Part shown: positions 1-10,366 of the stretch, piece by piece
Layout: each line of letters starts with the position of its first letter
How positions within the stretch are numbered: the stretch's first letter is position 1
Origin: Taudactylus pleione
Lineage: Eukaryota > Chordata > Amphibia > Anura > Myobatrachidae
Assembly: GCA_031769625.1 (NCBI GenBank)
Contig: JAUIMM010000688.1
Location: 1,121,001-1,185,000 of the forward strand
Reading direction: 5' to 3'
Length of the DNA stretch: 64,000 bases
The notes under the pieces: model-generated
What the model was told of the DNA's origin: nothing
Seen by the model: only the letters and a program-made list of their open reading frames with translations
Database searches by the model: none
Position numbers and translations under genes: made by a program

Positions 1-2732
1 ATGTCCCATTCCCAGCAGTCACCTCTCCAGTCAGCACCCAGACACAGCCCCTGGTGTTACTGTATAATGTCCCATTCCCAGCAGTCACCTCTCCAGTCAT
101 CACCCAGACACATCCCCTGGTGTTACTGTATAATGTCCCATTCCCAGCAGTCACCTCTCCAGTCATCACCCAGACACATCCCCTGGTGTTACTGTATAAT
201 GTCCCATTCCCAGCAGTCACCTCTCCAGTCAGCACCCAGACACATCCCCTGGTGTTACTGTATAATGTCCCATTCCCAGCAGTCACCACCCAGACACATC
301 CCCTGGTGTTACTGTATAATGTCCCATTCCCAGCAGTCACCTCTCCAGTCACCACCCAGACACATCCCCTGGTGTTACTGTATAATGTCCCATTCCCAGC
401 ATTCACCTCTCCAGTCACCACCCAGACACATCCCCTGGTGTTACTGTATAATGTCCCATTCCCAGCAGTCACCTCTCCAGTCAGCACCCAGACATCCCCT
501 GGTGTTACTGTATAATGTCCCATTCCCAGCAGTCACCTCTCCAGTCATCACCCAGACACATCCCCTGATGTTACTGTATAATGTCCCATTCCCAGCAGTC
601 ACCTCCCCAGTCATCACCCAGACACATCCCCTGGTGTTACTGTATAATGTCCCATTCCCAGCAGTCACCTCTCCAGTCATCACCCAGACACATCCCCTGG
701 TGTTACTGTATAATGTCCCATTCCCAGCAGTCACCTCTCCAGTCATCACACAGACACATCCCCTGGTGTTACTGTATAATGTCCCATTCCCAGCAGTCAC
801 CTCTCCAGTCAGCACCCAGACACATCCCCTGGTGTTACTGTATAATGTCCCATTCCCAGCAGTCACCTCTCCAGTCAGCACCCAGACACATCCCCTGGTG
901 TTACTGTATAATGTCCCATTCCCAGCAGTCACCTCTCCAGTCAGCACCCAGACACAGCCCCTGGTGTTACTGTATAATGTCCCATTCCCAGCAGTCACCT
1001 CTCCAGTCATCACCCAGACACATCCCCTGGTGTTACTGTATAATGTCCCATTCCCAGCAGTCACCTCTCCAGTCATCACCCAGACACATCCCCTGGTGTT
1101 ACTGTATAATGTCCCATTCCCAGCAGTCACCTCTCCAGTCACCACCCAGACACATCCCCTGGTGTTACTGTATAATGTCCCATTCCCAGCAGTCACCTCT
1201 CCAGTCATCACCCAGACACATCCCCTGGTGTTACTGTATAATGTCCCATTCCCAGCAGTCACCTCCCCAGTCATCACCCAGACACATCCCCTGGTGTTAC
1301 TGTATAATGTCCCATTCCCAGCAGTCACCTCTCCAGTCATCACCCAGACACATCCCCTGGTGTTACTGTATAATGTCCTATTCCCAGCAGTCACCTCTCC
1401 AGTCATCACCCAGACACATCCCCTGGTGTTACTGTATAATGTTCCATTCCCAGCAGTCACCTCTCCAGTCATCACCCAGACACATCCCCTGGTGTTACTG
1501 TATAATGTCCTATTCCCAGCAGTCACCTCCCCAGTCATCACCCAGACACATCCCCTGGTGTTACTGTATAATGTCCTATTCCCAGCAGTCACCTCCCCAG
1601 TCATCACCCAGACACATCCCCTGGTGTTACTGTATAATGTCCCATTCCCAGCAGTCACCTCTCCAGTCATCACCCAGACACATCCCCTGGTGTTACTGTA
1701 TAATGTCCTATTCCTAGCAGTCACCTCCCCAGTCACCTCCCCAGTCATCACCCCAGTCATCACCCAGACACATCCCCTGGTGTTACTGTATAATGTCCCA
1801 TTCCCAGCAGTCACCTCTCCAGTCATCACCCAGACACAGCCCCTGGTGTTACTGTATAATGTCCCATTCCCAGCAGTCACCTCTCCAGTCATCACCCAGA
1901 CACATCCCCTGGTACTGTATAATGTCCCATTCCCAGCAGTCACCTCTCCAGTCATCACCCAGACACATCCCCTGGTGTTACTGTATAATGTCCCATTCCC
2001 AGCAGTCACCTCTTCAGTCATCACCCAGACACAGCCCCTGGTGTTACTGTATAATGTCCCATTCCCAGCAGTCACCTCTCCAGTCATCACCCAGACACAT
2101 CCCCTGGTACTGTATAATGTCCCATTCCCAGCAGTCACCTCTCCAGTCATCACCCAGACACATCCCCTGGTGTTACTGTATAATGTCCCATTCCCAGCAG
2201 TCACCTCTTCAGTCATCACCCAGACACAGCCCCTGGTGTTACTGTATAATGTCCCATTCCCAGCAGTCACCTCTTCAGTCATCACCCAGACACATCCCCT
2301 GGTGTTACTGTATAATGTCCCATTCCCAGCAGTCACCTCTCCAGTCATCACCCAGACACATCCCCTGGTGTTACTGTATAATGTCCCATTCCCAGCAGTC
2401 ACCTCTCCAGTCATCACCCAGACACATCCCCTGGTGTTACTGTATAATGTCCCATTCCCAGCAGTCACCTCTCCAGTCATCACCCAGACACATCCCCTGG
2501 TGTTACTGTATAATGTCCCATTCCCAGCAGTCACCTCCCCAGTCATCACCCAGACACATCCCCTGGTGTTACTGTATAATGTCCCATTCCCAGCAGTCAC
2601 CTCTCCAGTCATCACCCAGACACATCCCCTGGTGTTACTGTATAATGTCCCATTCCCAGCAGTCACCTCTCCAGTCATCACCCAGACACATCCCCTGGTG
2701 TTACTGTATAATGTCCCATTCCCAGCAGTCAC
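1..2732. repeat. 66-bp minisatellite made of exon-end, splice donor and intron start
   Basis: About 41 head-to-tail copies of a 66-bp unit run from the left edge to the end of gene 3 exon 2. Read on the minus strand, each unit carries the last bases of the exon (ACTGGAGAG), the donor GTGACT and about 50 bases of the natural intron start; the same intron start occurs once, unexpanded, in gene 2 and is interrupted by insertions in gene 1. A few units carry small deletions (near 285 and 1910) or insertions (near 1725-1760). Because 66 is a multiple of three and the unit has no stop in several frames, long spurious reading frames appear on both strands. The array may continue beyond the window. 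Confidence 0.95.
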
Positions 2733-2924
2733 CTCTCCAGTCAGCAGATGAATGATCTTGTTTGTAAGTTCCAGGATTTTCTTATCATTGTTTCTCTCAT
2801 GTATCAGGGAGTGAGATGGAGGCTCCACAACAGGGCTGTGGGTTCTGCCTAATCCTTCCATAACAAGAGAATGGCTACTGGGTGTGTTATTCCTCCCAGA
2901 TGTCTTCTTTACAACTGTATAATC
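2733..2924 (-). CDS. Gene 3 exon 2: leader exon of a frog C2H2 zinc-finger protein (partial gene)
   Basis: This 192-bp exon encodes 64 residues from DYTVVKKTSG through PPSHSLIHERNND to IIHLLTGE, the conserved second leader exon of frog finger proteins. The acceptor is a pyrimidine-rich stretch ending TTGCACAG just above 2924, and the donor is GAG|GTGACT at 2733/2732. The exon starts and ends in phase 0, like its counterparts at 19188-19385 and 56862-57053. The reading frame stays open past the donor into the 66-bp array, so a missed splice would add a long run of 22-residue repeats. Later exons (KRAB-like exon and fingers) must lie left of the window. The role is inferred: the family consists of nuclear DNA-binding, mostly repressive, transcription factors. 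Confidence 0.85.
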
Positions 2925-3424
2925 CTGTGCAATGAAGAGTGAGATAAATACTGTACTGTAAATACTAGCCTTCAGAACTAATACTTTTTTTATTTTAATC
3001 CCCTTTTCTAAAGCTAAGACTATGTCGGCACGATATGTTGTTTCTGGGCAAATCGAAACGACAGTCGGCAAAATCGCTCAGCAAGTACGGCCAATATATG
3101 CGCACTCCCACGTGCTGCACATCCAACCAGATGATATCGCAAGCGACCCCATTGCAGGTAATGAAGGCCGGATCGAATTATCGTTCCATTGTTCATTACC
3201 TCGTTCTGATGTGTACCCCGGAACAGAAATGTCGGCCCGTCATATCGGCTAGGTACCATTTTGTTCAGTGTGTACCCAGCTTAATCTTAACAATGAGAAA
3301 TTGTACATACTGCTGAGAATGTCTACCTACCTGACTGACATAGAATAATACTGTGGAATTAGGCCCACACTATGGATACACCCCCAATATAATATGTCTA
3401 CTACACATGCTCAGAATCCCTTAC
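2925..3424 (-). other. Gene 3 intron 1
   Basis: A short intron of 500 bp. Its middle (about 3009-3285) looks like a decayed MITE: one end reads, on the minus strand, AGCTGGGTACACACTGAAC, resembling the termini of the MITE at 34886-35213. No coding sequence is seen. Confidence 0.5.
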
Positions 3425-3499
3425 CTCACCAGTCAGCATATAGATTATCTCCACTGTGAGATTTAATACTCCAGTCATATGACTCCTGTTTGGGTCCAT
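3425..3499 (-). CDS. Gene 3 exon 1: start exon of a frog C2H2 zinc-finger protein
   Basis: The minus strand opens with ATG at 3499 and encodes 25 residues, MDPNRSHMTGVLNLTVEI then IYMLTGE, ending at the donor GGTGAG|GTAAGG (3425/3424). This matches the first leader exon of the frog finger family, where MTERILNLTLEIIYLLTGE-like sequence is usual; the internal Met of SHMTGVL corresponds to that core. It is too short to stand out as an open frame and was found by looking upstream of exon 2. It ends in phase 0, as exon 2 requires. Unlike genes 1 and 2, no minisatellite follows this donor; in gene 3 the array sits at the exon 2 donor. Confidence 0.8.
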
Positions 3500-4570
3500 C
3501 CTCGTGGAATTACTACACGTCACGTATTCTGTTATGGACACTCACTATCTATAGAGAGATAGGAATTAGAATCAGAAGTTTTCGGTTATATACATATTAT
3601 ACACATGGATAAAGCCACATGGTAAATCATACCGATTCCTTCCTGCAGCCTAAACCTAATCTCACTCCCGAAGCCTAACCATAACCCTTACCCCAGTACT
3701 TACCTTCGGGGTTTCGGCGTGTCGGAATCACAGCGGTCGGCATTCTGACCACATCCTGACTGACAGGAAAATAACCAGCTACAATGTGTACGATATATAT
3801 TATCTACAACTTACAGCAATATAAGCAGATCCAATGTGTGTTATATACGTCAGACAGCAATAATATCTTCACCAATGTGTAATAAATGTGACTGAAAGGA
3901 ATGTAAGCCACTTTCAGTTTTATAATGTGTATTCTAATGAAATAATCATATACACCGCTACATTGTTTAAAATGTGTATTATTTGTGACCTACAGGAAAA
4001 ATACCAACTGCAATGTATATAAATGTATATTACATGAGACTAACAGGAATATGCACTGCTCCAATTTGTATAATATAATTAACTGATAGGAATATAACCA
4101 GTTCCTATGTGCATAATGAATACTATATGTAACTGACAGCCCCAATGCTTATAAAGTGTATCATACGCGAGATAGATAGGAATATAACCAGCTTCAATGT
4201 GTGTGATTTGTGTGTGTGTGGAAAAATATATATAATTTGATTTAATTTTACTGATCGCAAGATACCCAGCTACATTGTCTATAATGTGTTTTATATATTA
4301 TTGTAGAGAAGCTAGCGCTAGGAAATCGCCACCTGAAAATTGGAATGAAAGTGCAATATAAATTATATCACATTGAATAAATATACATTACATAGACAAC
4401 AATAACTACACAAACAGAAAATGGATCAAACAATGGACATATAAATTGTATATAGGCATCATATAAAATAACTGTGGGCTATAGGCAATGAATGGGTAAA
4501 GTATCCACTCTATAAATGTACAAATGACACCTCTAGTAAGTGTCCTGATATTGCATAGTACTCAGGGAAG
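3500..4570. repeat. AT-rich 5' flank of gene 3 with decayed 50-60 bp tandem repeats
   Basis: No gene is seen. From about 3760 to 4290 a diverged tandem repeat recurs with the core GACTGACAGGAATATAACCAG followed by CTCCAATGTGTATAATGTG-like text. The same repeat resumes on the other side of the DIRS element (10740 onward), so the element split an older array. About 3640-3775 is a remnant of the CCTAACC-containing MITE family also found at 22.4, 33.9 and 40.0 kb. Confidence 0.6.
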
Positions 4571-4757
4571 AAAAATATGAGATATGGTAAGAACTTACCC
4601 TTGTTATCTCTATTTCTACGAAGTCCATAGGGTTCCACAGGATACCTTGGGGTATAGGTGTGACGTCAGTCGCAGGGCACCAAAGAGTTAAGCTTTCAGC
4701 CTCCCAGGATGCACTAGGTCCCCCTCCTATACCCCGCCCCCGGGCCAAGGCACCTCA
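4571..4757. repeat. DIRS left (3') inverted terminal repeat
   Basis: Positions 4613-4757 are the inverse of 10367-10510, including the GTGACGTCAGTCGCAGGGC block and the CCCGCCCCCGGGCC block. The outer 42 bases (4571-4612, beginning AAAAATATGAGATATGG) have no partner in the right repeat but are matched inversely by the internal complementary region. Confidence 0.9.
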
Positions 4758-4910
4758 GTTAGTTACCAAGCCATAGGCCGGAGGAGGAGAAGGAAGAGAG
4801 AGAACAAAGATCTGGACACATACAAGAATCACATTCTCACCAGAGGGAGACGGAAAACCGGTGACCAGAGCAAAGCCCATCTGCAGCACAGGTGCGACAG
4901 GGCGGGAGTC

Positions 4911-5020
4911 CTGTGGAACCCTATGGACTTCGTAGAAATAGAGATAACAAGGGTAAGTTCTTACCATATCTCATATTTTCTACTTCAGGGTCCATAGGGT
5001 ATCCACAGGATACCTTGGGG
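4911..5020. repeat. DIRS internal complementary region
   Basis: The first half (to about 4975) is the reverse complement of the left outer end, and the second half (from about 4976, TTTCTACTTCAGGGTCC) is the reverse complement of the right outer end. The two halves meet at ATATTTTC, so this block spells out the junction of a circular intermediate. In the DIRS family such a block is thought to template completion of the ends during circle formation. Confidence 0.9.
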
Positions 5021-5040
5021 ATGTCCCAAAGCAGTATCCT

Positions 5041-6180
5041 TTAAGGGTGGGGACGCTCCTGTGCAGAAAGGAGAATCCGCCGCCCGAAGGAAGCATCCTG
5101 AGAGGCGAAGGTGTCAAACCTGTAATACCTCACGAAGGTATGGACAGAAGACCACGTAGCAGCCTTGCAGATCTGAACTGCCGAGGCACCACGTCGAGCT
5201 GCCCACGAAGGACCCACAGACCTAGTGGAATGAGCCTTCAGAGAAGGAGGGACCGGTAGGCCTTCATGAAGATAAGCTTCAGAAATAGCCATACGGATCC
5301 AGGCTGCCAAAGTTTGCTTTGAAGCAGGCCAACCCTTTTTACGGAAGCCAAAGAGGACAAACAAAGCGTCCGACTTCCTAAACGAAGAAGTGCGGTCAAC
5401 ATAAGTCCTTAAGGCCCGCACAACATCCAAAGAGGCCTCACCCACGGAAAGACCCGGTGAGTTAAAGGCCGGAACAACTATTTCCTCGTTAATATGAAAC
5501 TGGGAAACAACTTTGGGAAGAAACTCGGGCCGAGTGCGGAGCACTGCCCTGTTCCCATAAAAAACCAAGAAAGGGGGTCTACAAGAAAGAGCCCCTAACT
5601 CAGAAACACGTCTGGCCGAAGCAATGGCCAGAAGGAAAACAGTCTTAGCTGTTAGCCATTTAAGATCCACTGAGCCCAGTGGTTCAAACGGCGGTCCTTG
5701 GAGAGCCCTCAGGACCACAGCCAAATCCCAAGGCGCCACAGGTGGAACAAAGGGCGGCTGAATGCGGAGAACACCCTGCATAAAGGTGCGCCCCACCGGG
5801 ATTGTAGCAATCCTACGGTGAAACCAGACAGATAGGGCCGAAACCTGTACCTTCAAAGAAGCAAGGCGAAGCCCATGATCTAGTCCCGCTTGCAGGAAGG
5901 CGAGAATCCGAGACAGACGAAACTCCCGCGGTGCATAACCTCTCGGTCGACACCACTGGAAGAACGTATGCCACACGCGATGGTATATCCTCGCGGAAGA
6001 CGGTTTCCGAGCTCGTAACATGGTACGCACCACAGAGCTGGAAAACCCCCGGGACCTCAGCATGGCCGTCTCAACAGCCACGCCGTCAAAGACAGCCGAG
6101 TCAGGTCCGGGTGAAGGCAAGGACCCTGAGACAGAAGGTCCGGTCGTAGCGGCAACCGCAGAGGAATGTCCACGGACAGA
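5041..6180 (-). CDS. DIRS tyrosine recombinase
   Basis: The last roughly 360 codons of a minus-strand frame that stays open up to 7902; the upstream part overlaps the reverse transcriptase frame and is treated as a shadow, so the true start is unresolved. The catalytic pattern of tyrosine recombinases is visible: the first arginine in ASARRVSELGAL (about 5600-5630), the HxxR motif as AHSTRS (near 5222-5236), and the nucleophile region TFVRYYRFD with its tyrosines at 5122-5127, just before the stop at 5041. A helical core-binding region (RIYHRVWHTFFQWC) precedes it. The enzyme would insert the circular DNA copy at the target. No inactivating change was seen. It overlaps the end of the RT frame by about 120 bases. 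Confidence 0.85.
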   Translation of the reverse strand, partial: SVRGHSSAVAATTGPSVSGSLPSPGPDSAVFDGVAVETAMLRSRGFSSSVVRTMLRARKPSSARIYHRVWHTFFQWCRPRGYAPREFRLSRILAFLQAGLDHGLRLASLKVQVSALSVWFHRRIATIPVGRTFMQGVLRIQPPFVPPVAPWDLAVVLRALQGPPFEPLGSVDLKWLTAKTVFLLAIASARRVSELGALSCRPPFLVFYGNRAVLRTRPEFLPKVVSQFHINEEIVVPAFNSPGLSVGEASLDVVRALRTYVDRTSSFRKSDALFVLFGFRKKGWPASKQTLAAWIRMAISEAYLHEGLPVPPSLKAHSTRSVGPSWAARRGASAVQICKAATWSSVHTFVRYYRFDTFASQDASFGRRILLSAQERPHP

Positions 6181-8183
6181 CCCTGAAGGTCTGAGAACCA
6201 GTGCCGTCTGGGCCACGCGGGAGCTATCAACAGGAGCGTCCCTCCTTCCTGTTTGAATTTCCGGATTACCCGTGGAAGAAGGGAGACCGGAGGGAACAGG
6301 TATGCGAACCGGAACGTCCACCGGACGGACAGAGCATCCACCAGAGACGCCCCTTCGTCTCTTGTGCGAGACCCGTACACCGGCAACTTGTTGTTGTGCC
6401 GGGACGCCATGAGGTCGATTTCTGGAAGACCCCACCTGTCCACCAGTAGTTGAAAAACGTCCGGGTGCAGGGACCATTCCCCCGGATGAACGTCCTGGCG
6501 ACTTAGAAAGTCCGCCTCCCAATTGAGCACTCCCGGGATGAAGACCGCTGATATGGCCGGAAGATTGCGCTCCGCCCAAACCAGGATCCGAGAGACCTCT
6601 ACGAAAGCCGCCCGACTGCGAGTTCCTCCTTGCCTGTTTATGTAGGCCACGGTGGTAGCGTTGTCCGACTGGACCTGCACCGGGCGACCCTGGAGAAACC
6701 GCTGTGCCTGCTGGAGAGCATTGAAGACCGCACGGAGTTCCAAGATATTTATTGGAAGCTCCACTTCTGTCGGCGTCCACCTGCCCTGGAACAAGTGTGG
6801 ACCCGAAACTGCTCCCCAGCCCCGAAGACTGGCGTCCGTTGTCAACAGGACCCAATTTGGAACCCAGAACGGACGTCCCTTGTTGAGGTGGGTCGTCTGT
6901 AACCACCACGTAAGGGACAGGCGAACCTCCTGGGTGAGCACAATCGTCTGGGACTTCAGAGACTGAGTCAGCCCGTTCCACTTGGACAGGATCAGGTGCT
7001 GCAGAGGTCTGGAGTGAAACTGGGCGTATTCCACCATGTCGAACACCGACACCATGGAGCCCAGTAACCTCATCGCCGAGTGTAAGGACACCCGGCGGCT
7101 GTGCAGACAACTGCGCACCCTTGACTGTAAAGCAGAGATCTTGTCCTCCGTCACGAAGATCCTTTGCTGTCCCGAGTCCAATAAGGCTCCAAGATGCAGA
7201 ATCCTCCGAGACGGGATTAGAGTGGACTTCTGCCAGTTGATTAGCCAGCCGTGCCGTTGCAGCAGTGCAATGGTCAGGTCCAAGTGGCGTAACAGGAGCT
7301 CTGGAGATCCTGCCACCAATAACAGGTCGTCCAAATACGGCAACATGCGGACTCCCTGCAGCCGCAGAGAAGCCGCCATGACCGCCATCACCTTGGTGAA
7401 AACACGTGGTGCTGTTGCCAGGCCAAAAGGTAACGCCCGAAACTGGAAGTGGTCGCTGCTGATTGCAAACCTGAGGAACTGTTGATGGCGCCAAAGAATA
7501 GGGACATGCAGGTAAGCGTCCTGTATGTCCAATGACACCAAGTAGTCCCCAGGTTCCAGCGCCAGAATGATGGACCGTAGGGTCTCCATCCGAAACTTCG
7601 GGACCCGCAAAGACTTGTTGAGTGCTTTGAGGTTGAGAATCGGACGATATGACCCATTGGGTTTCTGTACCAAAAATAGATTTGAATAGAAACCCTGGCC
7701 CCTCTGGGAGAATGGAACCGCCACTATAACTCCAGCCTGGAGCATAGTGTGCAATACCTTCCGCAGCTCCGTAGCCTTGTTCCGGTCTGATGGGAGACCC
7801 GTGGTGAAGAAGCGAGCCGGGGGTCTGTGCCGGAAGGAGAGGGCGTATCCGTGGGAAACCACCTCCAGAACCCAAGTGTCTGTCGTAGTGGTCGACCAAC
7901 ACTGGGCGAACTGTAGCAGGCGGCCTCCCACCCTGGGATCCCCCAAAGGGAGGCCCGGACCATCAGGCCGCAGGCTTGTCATCTGGCTTGGGGGCCGGAC
8001 GTCTGGTACTCCATGCCTGCTTCCGGGGCTTGACCGATTTCTTAGGGCCAGCCTGTCGAGGAAACGACTGTGGTTTGGGCCTGCCCTGGGCCCTAGATGA
8101 CCGAAAGGACGATGGTCCCGAACCAGAAGGAGCAGCGGCCGACGGGAGACAGGCAGATTTGGCTGCCGCCAGCGTGGCCACAA
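6057..8183 (-). CDS. DIRS reverse transcriptase / RNase H polyprotein
   Basis: A frame of 708 codons. The RT core shows LVQKPNGSYRPILNLKALN, SLDIQDAYLHVPI, the RALPFGLATAPRVFTK block and the catalytic YLDDLLL. RNase H follows with TDASLRGWGAV, ILELRAVFNAL, QSDNATTVAYINRQGG and FIPGVLNWEADFLSR. The C-terminal part has EIDLMASRHNNKLPVY and an APAWPRRHWF block typical of DIRS polyproteins. It converts the element RNA to DNA. The frame overlaps the end of the gag frame by 221 bases (7963-8183), so translation probably uses frameshifting, reinitiation or separate RNA; the first Met at 8183 is only the frame boundary and not a proven start. Confidence 0.9.
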   Translation of the reverse strand: MWPRWRQPNLPVSRRPLLLLVRDHRPFGHLGPRAGPNHSRFLDRLALRNRSSPGSRHGVPDVRPPSQMTSLRPDGPGLPLGDPRVGGRLLQFAQCWSTTTTDTWVLEVVSHGYALSFRHRPPARFFTTGLPSDRNKATELRKVLHTMLQAGVIVAVPFSQRGQGFYSNLFLVQKPNGSYRPILNLKALNKSLRVPKFRMETLRSIILALEPGDYLVSLDIQDAYLHVPILWRHQQFLRFAISSDHFQFRALPFGLATAPRVFTKVMAVMAASLRLQGVRMLPYLDDLLLVAGSPELLLRHLDLTIALLQRHGWLINWQKSTLIPSRRILHLGALLDSGQQRIFVTEDKISALQSRVRSCLHSRRVSLHSAMRLLGSMVSVFDMVEYAQFHSRPLQHLILSKWNGLTQSLKSQTIVLTQEVRLSLTWWLQTTHLNKGRPFWVPNWVLLTTDASLRGWGAVSGPHLFQGRWTPTEVELPINILELRAVFNALQQAQRFLQGRPVQVQSDNATTVAYINRQGGTRSRAAFVEVSRILVWAERNLPAISAVFIPGVLNWEADFLSRQDVHPGEWSLHPDVFQLLVDRWGLPEIDLMASRHNNKLPVYGSRTRDEGASLVDALSVRWTFRFAYLFPPVSLLPRVIRKFKQEGGTLLLIAPAWPRRHWFSDLQGLSVDIPLRLPLRPDLLSQGPCLHPDLTRLSLTAWLLRRPC

Positions 8184-9423
8184 TCTTATCCAGATCCGGA
8201 CCGAAGAGAACTTCTCCGGTAAACGGCAACGCTTCCAGACCTTTCTTGGAATCTGCGTCCGCCTTCCAGGATCGCAGCCACAAGGTGCGACGAGCAGCTA
8301 CCGCTGCTGAAGAAATTCTAGACACCAGAGTACTAATGTCTAGAGCCGCCTCGTTGATGTAGGTGGCCGAATCACGGAGATTGCCAATCAACTCCGCCTG
8401 ATCGGCCGGACAGTCGGATTCAAAAGAAGCCTCTAATGAATCCGCCCAGCGCTCCATCGCTCTGGCAACCCAGCAAATGGCCATAGCCGGCCGTGCTGCC
8501 CCCCCTGCAAGGGAATAAGCGGACTTCAGGCAGATTTCTACCTTGCGGTCCGTAGCATCCTTAAGGGAGGACATGGATGGCATCGGCAATGTGGCACTAC
8601 GGACAAGACGGGTCACGTGAGAATCCACCTGTGGAGGGGATTCCCACTTCGCAAAATAATTATCCGCGAACGGATAAGCCACCGCCAGGCGTCTCTGCGG
8701 CTGGTATCTTTTGCCAGGTTGTTTCCACGCCTCCTCTAAATGGTCCACCAACTGACCCGAAAGAGGAAAGACTGTGGCATCGGCCTTCACATCTTTGAAA
8801 AAGGCATACTTAGATTTAGCCGCTGGGGGAACTTCGTCCTCAATCACCAAGGCTGTGCGGACCGCCCGAATAAGTCCAGGAATATATACTTTGGACTTAG
8901 CATCAGCGTCCTTAGTATGGAGAGGTTCCTGATCGTAAGGATCTAGAATCTCCCCATCATCAGACGTCCCTTCGTCATCCTCATAAGGAGCGGACAGAGA
9001 CGCCACCGGCCTTTTATGAGACCGCATCACAGACTCCCCTTGCAACACATCCGACAAGTGCTGTACAGAACTCGTCAGGGAGTTAACCCACGCTGGCTCC
9101 TGAGAACCCGGGAGCGGGGAAATAGGGAGACTGTGGGGTACCACCAATTGTCGTGGGAACCCCTGCATGGGTGACGACACCACAGACTGCTGGGACAAAC
9201 CCATCGGAGTAAACGCGGGCTGCGGAGCTAACTGGCCCACTAAAGCTGTTAACGCCTGAGCGAAACAAGCCCAGGGCGGCTCCTGTACCGGTGCTGTAAC
9301 CGTAATAGGCCGCGCCATGGACAAACACTGCCGGCAAAGGCCCTCCGCGCTACCCTCCCCCTCCGCTAACGGTACTTTGCACGTGGTACACTGTAGCCGG
9401 AGGGGAAAATCACTTTCAGACAT
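7963..9423 (-). CDS. DIRS gag-like ORF1 protein
   Basis: A frame of 486 codons beginning MSESDFPLRLQCTTCKV. The N-terminus has paired CxxC motifs (CTTC and CRQC) that could bind zinc, followed by a Pro/Gln-rich linker, an acidic stretch (SAPYEDDEGTSDDGEILD) and a helical region of about 200 residues (VDHLEEAWKQPGKRYQPQ onward), ending in a basic Ser/Pro/Lys-rich tail. Vertebrate DIRS ORF1 proteins have this layout, and their helical domain is related to the LAP2-alpha specific domain of host genomes. It likely packages element RNA. ATG at 9423 is the first Met of the frame and sits about 940 bases inside the right terminal repeat. Confidence 0.85.
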   Translation of the reverse strand: MSESDFPLRLQCTTCKVPLAEGEGSAEGLCRQCLSMARPITVTAPVQEPPWACFAQALTALVGQLAPQPAFTPMGLSQQSVVSSPMQGFPRQLVVPHSLPISPLPGSQEPAWVNSLTSSVQHLSDVLQGESVMRSHKRPVASLSAPYEDDEGTSDDGEILDPYDQEPLHTKDADAKSKVYIPGLIRAVRTALVIEDEVPPAAKSKYAFFKDVKADATVFPLSGQLVDHLEEAWKQPGKRYQPQRRLAVAYPFADNYFAKWESPPQVDSHVTRLVRSATLPMPSMSSLKDATDRKVEICLKSAYSLAGGAARPAMAICWVARAMERWADSLEASFESDCPADQAELIGNLRDSATYINEAALDISTLVSRISSAAVAARRTLWLRSWKADADSKKGLEALPFTGEVLFGPDLDKIVATLAAAKSACLPSAAAPSGSGPSSFRSSRAQGRPKPQSFPRQAGPKKSVKPRKQAWSTRRPAPKPDDKPAA

Positions 9424-10366
9424 GATGGCACCACGTATGTGACCTCTCTCACCAATTAAGTATTAAATAGGCGAGAGACCACCCTGCAGCACCGCACCGC
9501 AAGGGCTTTAGCAGAAAAAACAGGGACAGTAATAAAGCTGACAGTTTAGAGAAGAAAAGATTACAGGCAGCAGCGCTAGCACAGTCACATACAATGCAGA
9601 AAAATAACAATTCCTGCACTAACAGCGCTGATCACTCAACTACACAGACACAGGGCCTGGTAGGACACAGCGCTGCATACACAGACCTGACCACAGCGGA
9701 GGAGAGGTATGCGGGGGGACCCAGACCACGATGCTTCCGTCCAGCGCTTCCAGCAGCGTTCACCATGCGTTCTGGAGAAGATGGCCGCCGAGGAGCAGAG
9801 AGGAGGCTGGCCTGGGGGAGGAGCGCTGCCACAGGACCAGTCGGCAGCATGCAGAGAGGGCTGTGTGCAGCGGGGGAGGCGCCGGCTGTGAGACAGGGAA
9901 GGCGCGCTCCCCTGGCATGCATTTAACCCCTGGGACGCCGCAGCGCTACCGCTCTGCTGCGGTCCGCTGTCCCAGGGGGTAGTGGAAGCGCAGGTTGGTC
10001 GCCTGGCTCCACGCTGCAGCCAGTCCCCAGGGAGCCCCCTGCCTGGGGACTTAGGACCATGTGATCAGCGGGGACCCACCGCGGGACCCCGCTGCTTACC
10101 TCTGTCCCCCTTGAATCCGGCCATGGTCCGGAGCATCTGGGGTCACCGCTAGCTGTGACCCCAGACGCCCACCAGCATCCCCGGATCAGTACCGGCGTTC
10201 TGGTACCGGCGGGGTGTAGGGAAGACAGCATGGACGTCAGGACTGACTGTCCATGCTGTTCATCCAGTTGTGCAGCCACAGCTGCATGAAGAATAAGCTT
10301 CAGGGGCTCTTCTAGCCCCCACTCCAACAGGTGCACCCGACTCCGGCCGGGCACCAAACTAAACTG
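9424..10366 (-). other. DIRS 5' leader region
   Basis: A GC-rich untranslated stretch between the right terminal repeat and ORF1. Small frames on both strands look accidental. It should hold the element's promoter, but no specific site can be assigned. Confidence 0.6.

Noticed and set aside
1..2732. Possible CRISPR array
   Set aside because: Units are contiguous without unique spacers, and the context is a spliced vertebrate gene.
1..2755. Long plus-strand frames (up to 916 codons) across the 66-bp array
   Set aside because: They arise from a stop-free 66-bp unit, change register at indels and run antisense to the gene 3 leader exon.
6180..7902. N-terminal 570 codons of the frame containing the recombinase
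   Set aside because: It overlaps the RT/RNase H frame, which has clear motifs; this part is composition-driven and lacks any motif.
9632..9926. Short frames in the DIRS leader, with an AAGATGGCCGCC string like a YY1 site
   Set aside because: The string is on the strand opposite to the element's genes and differs from the YY1 consensus; the frames have no family features.
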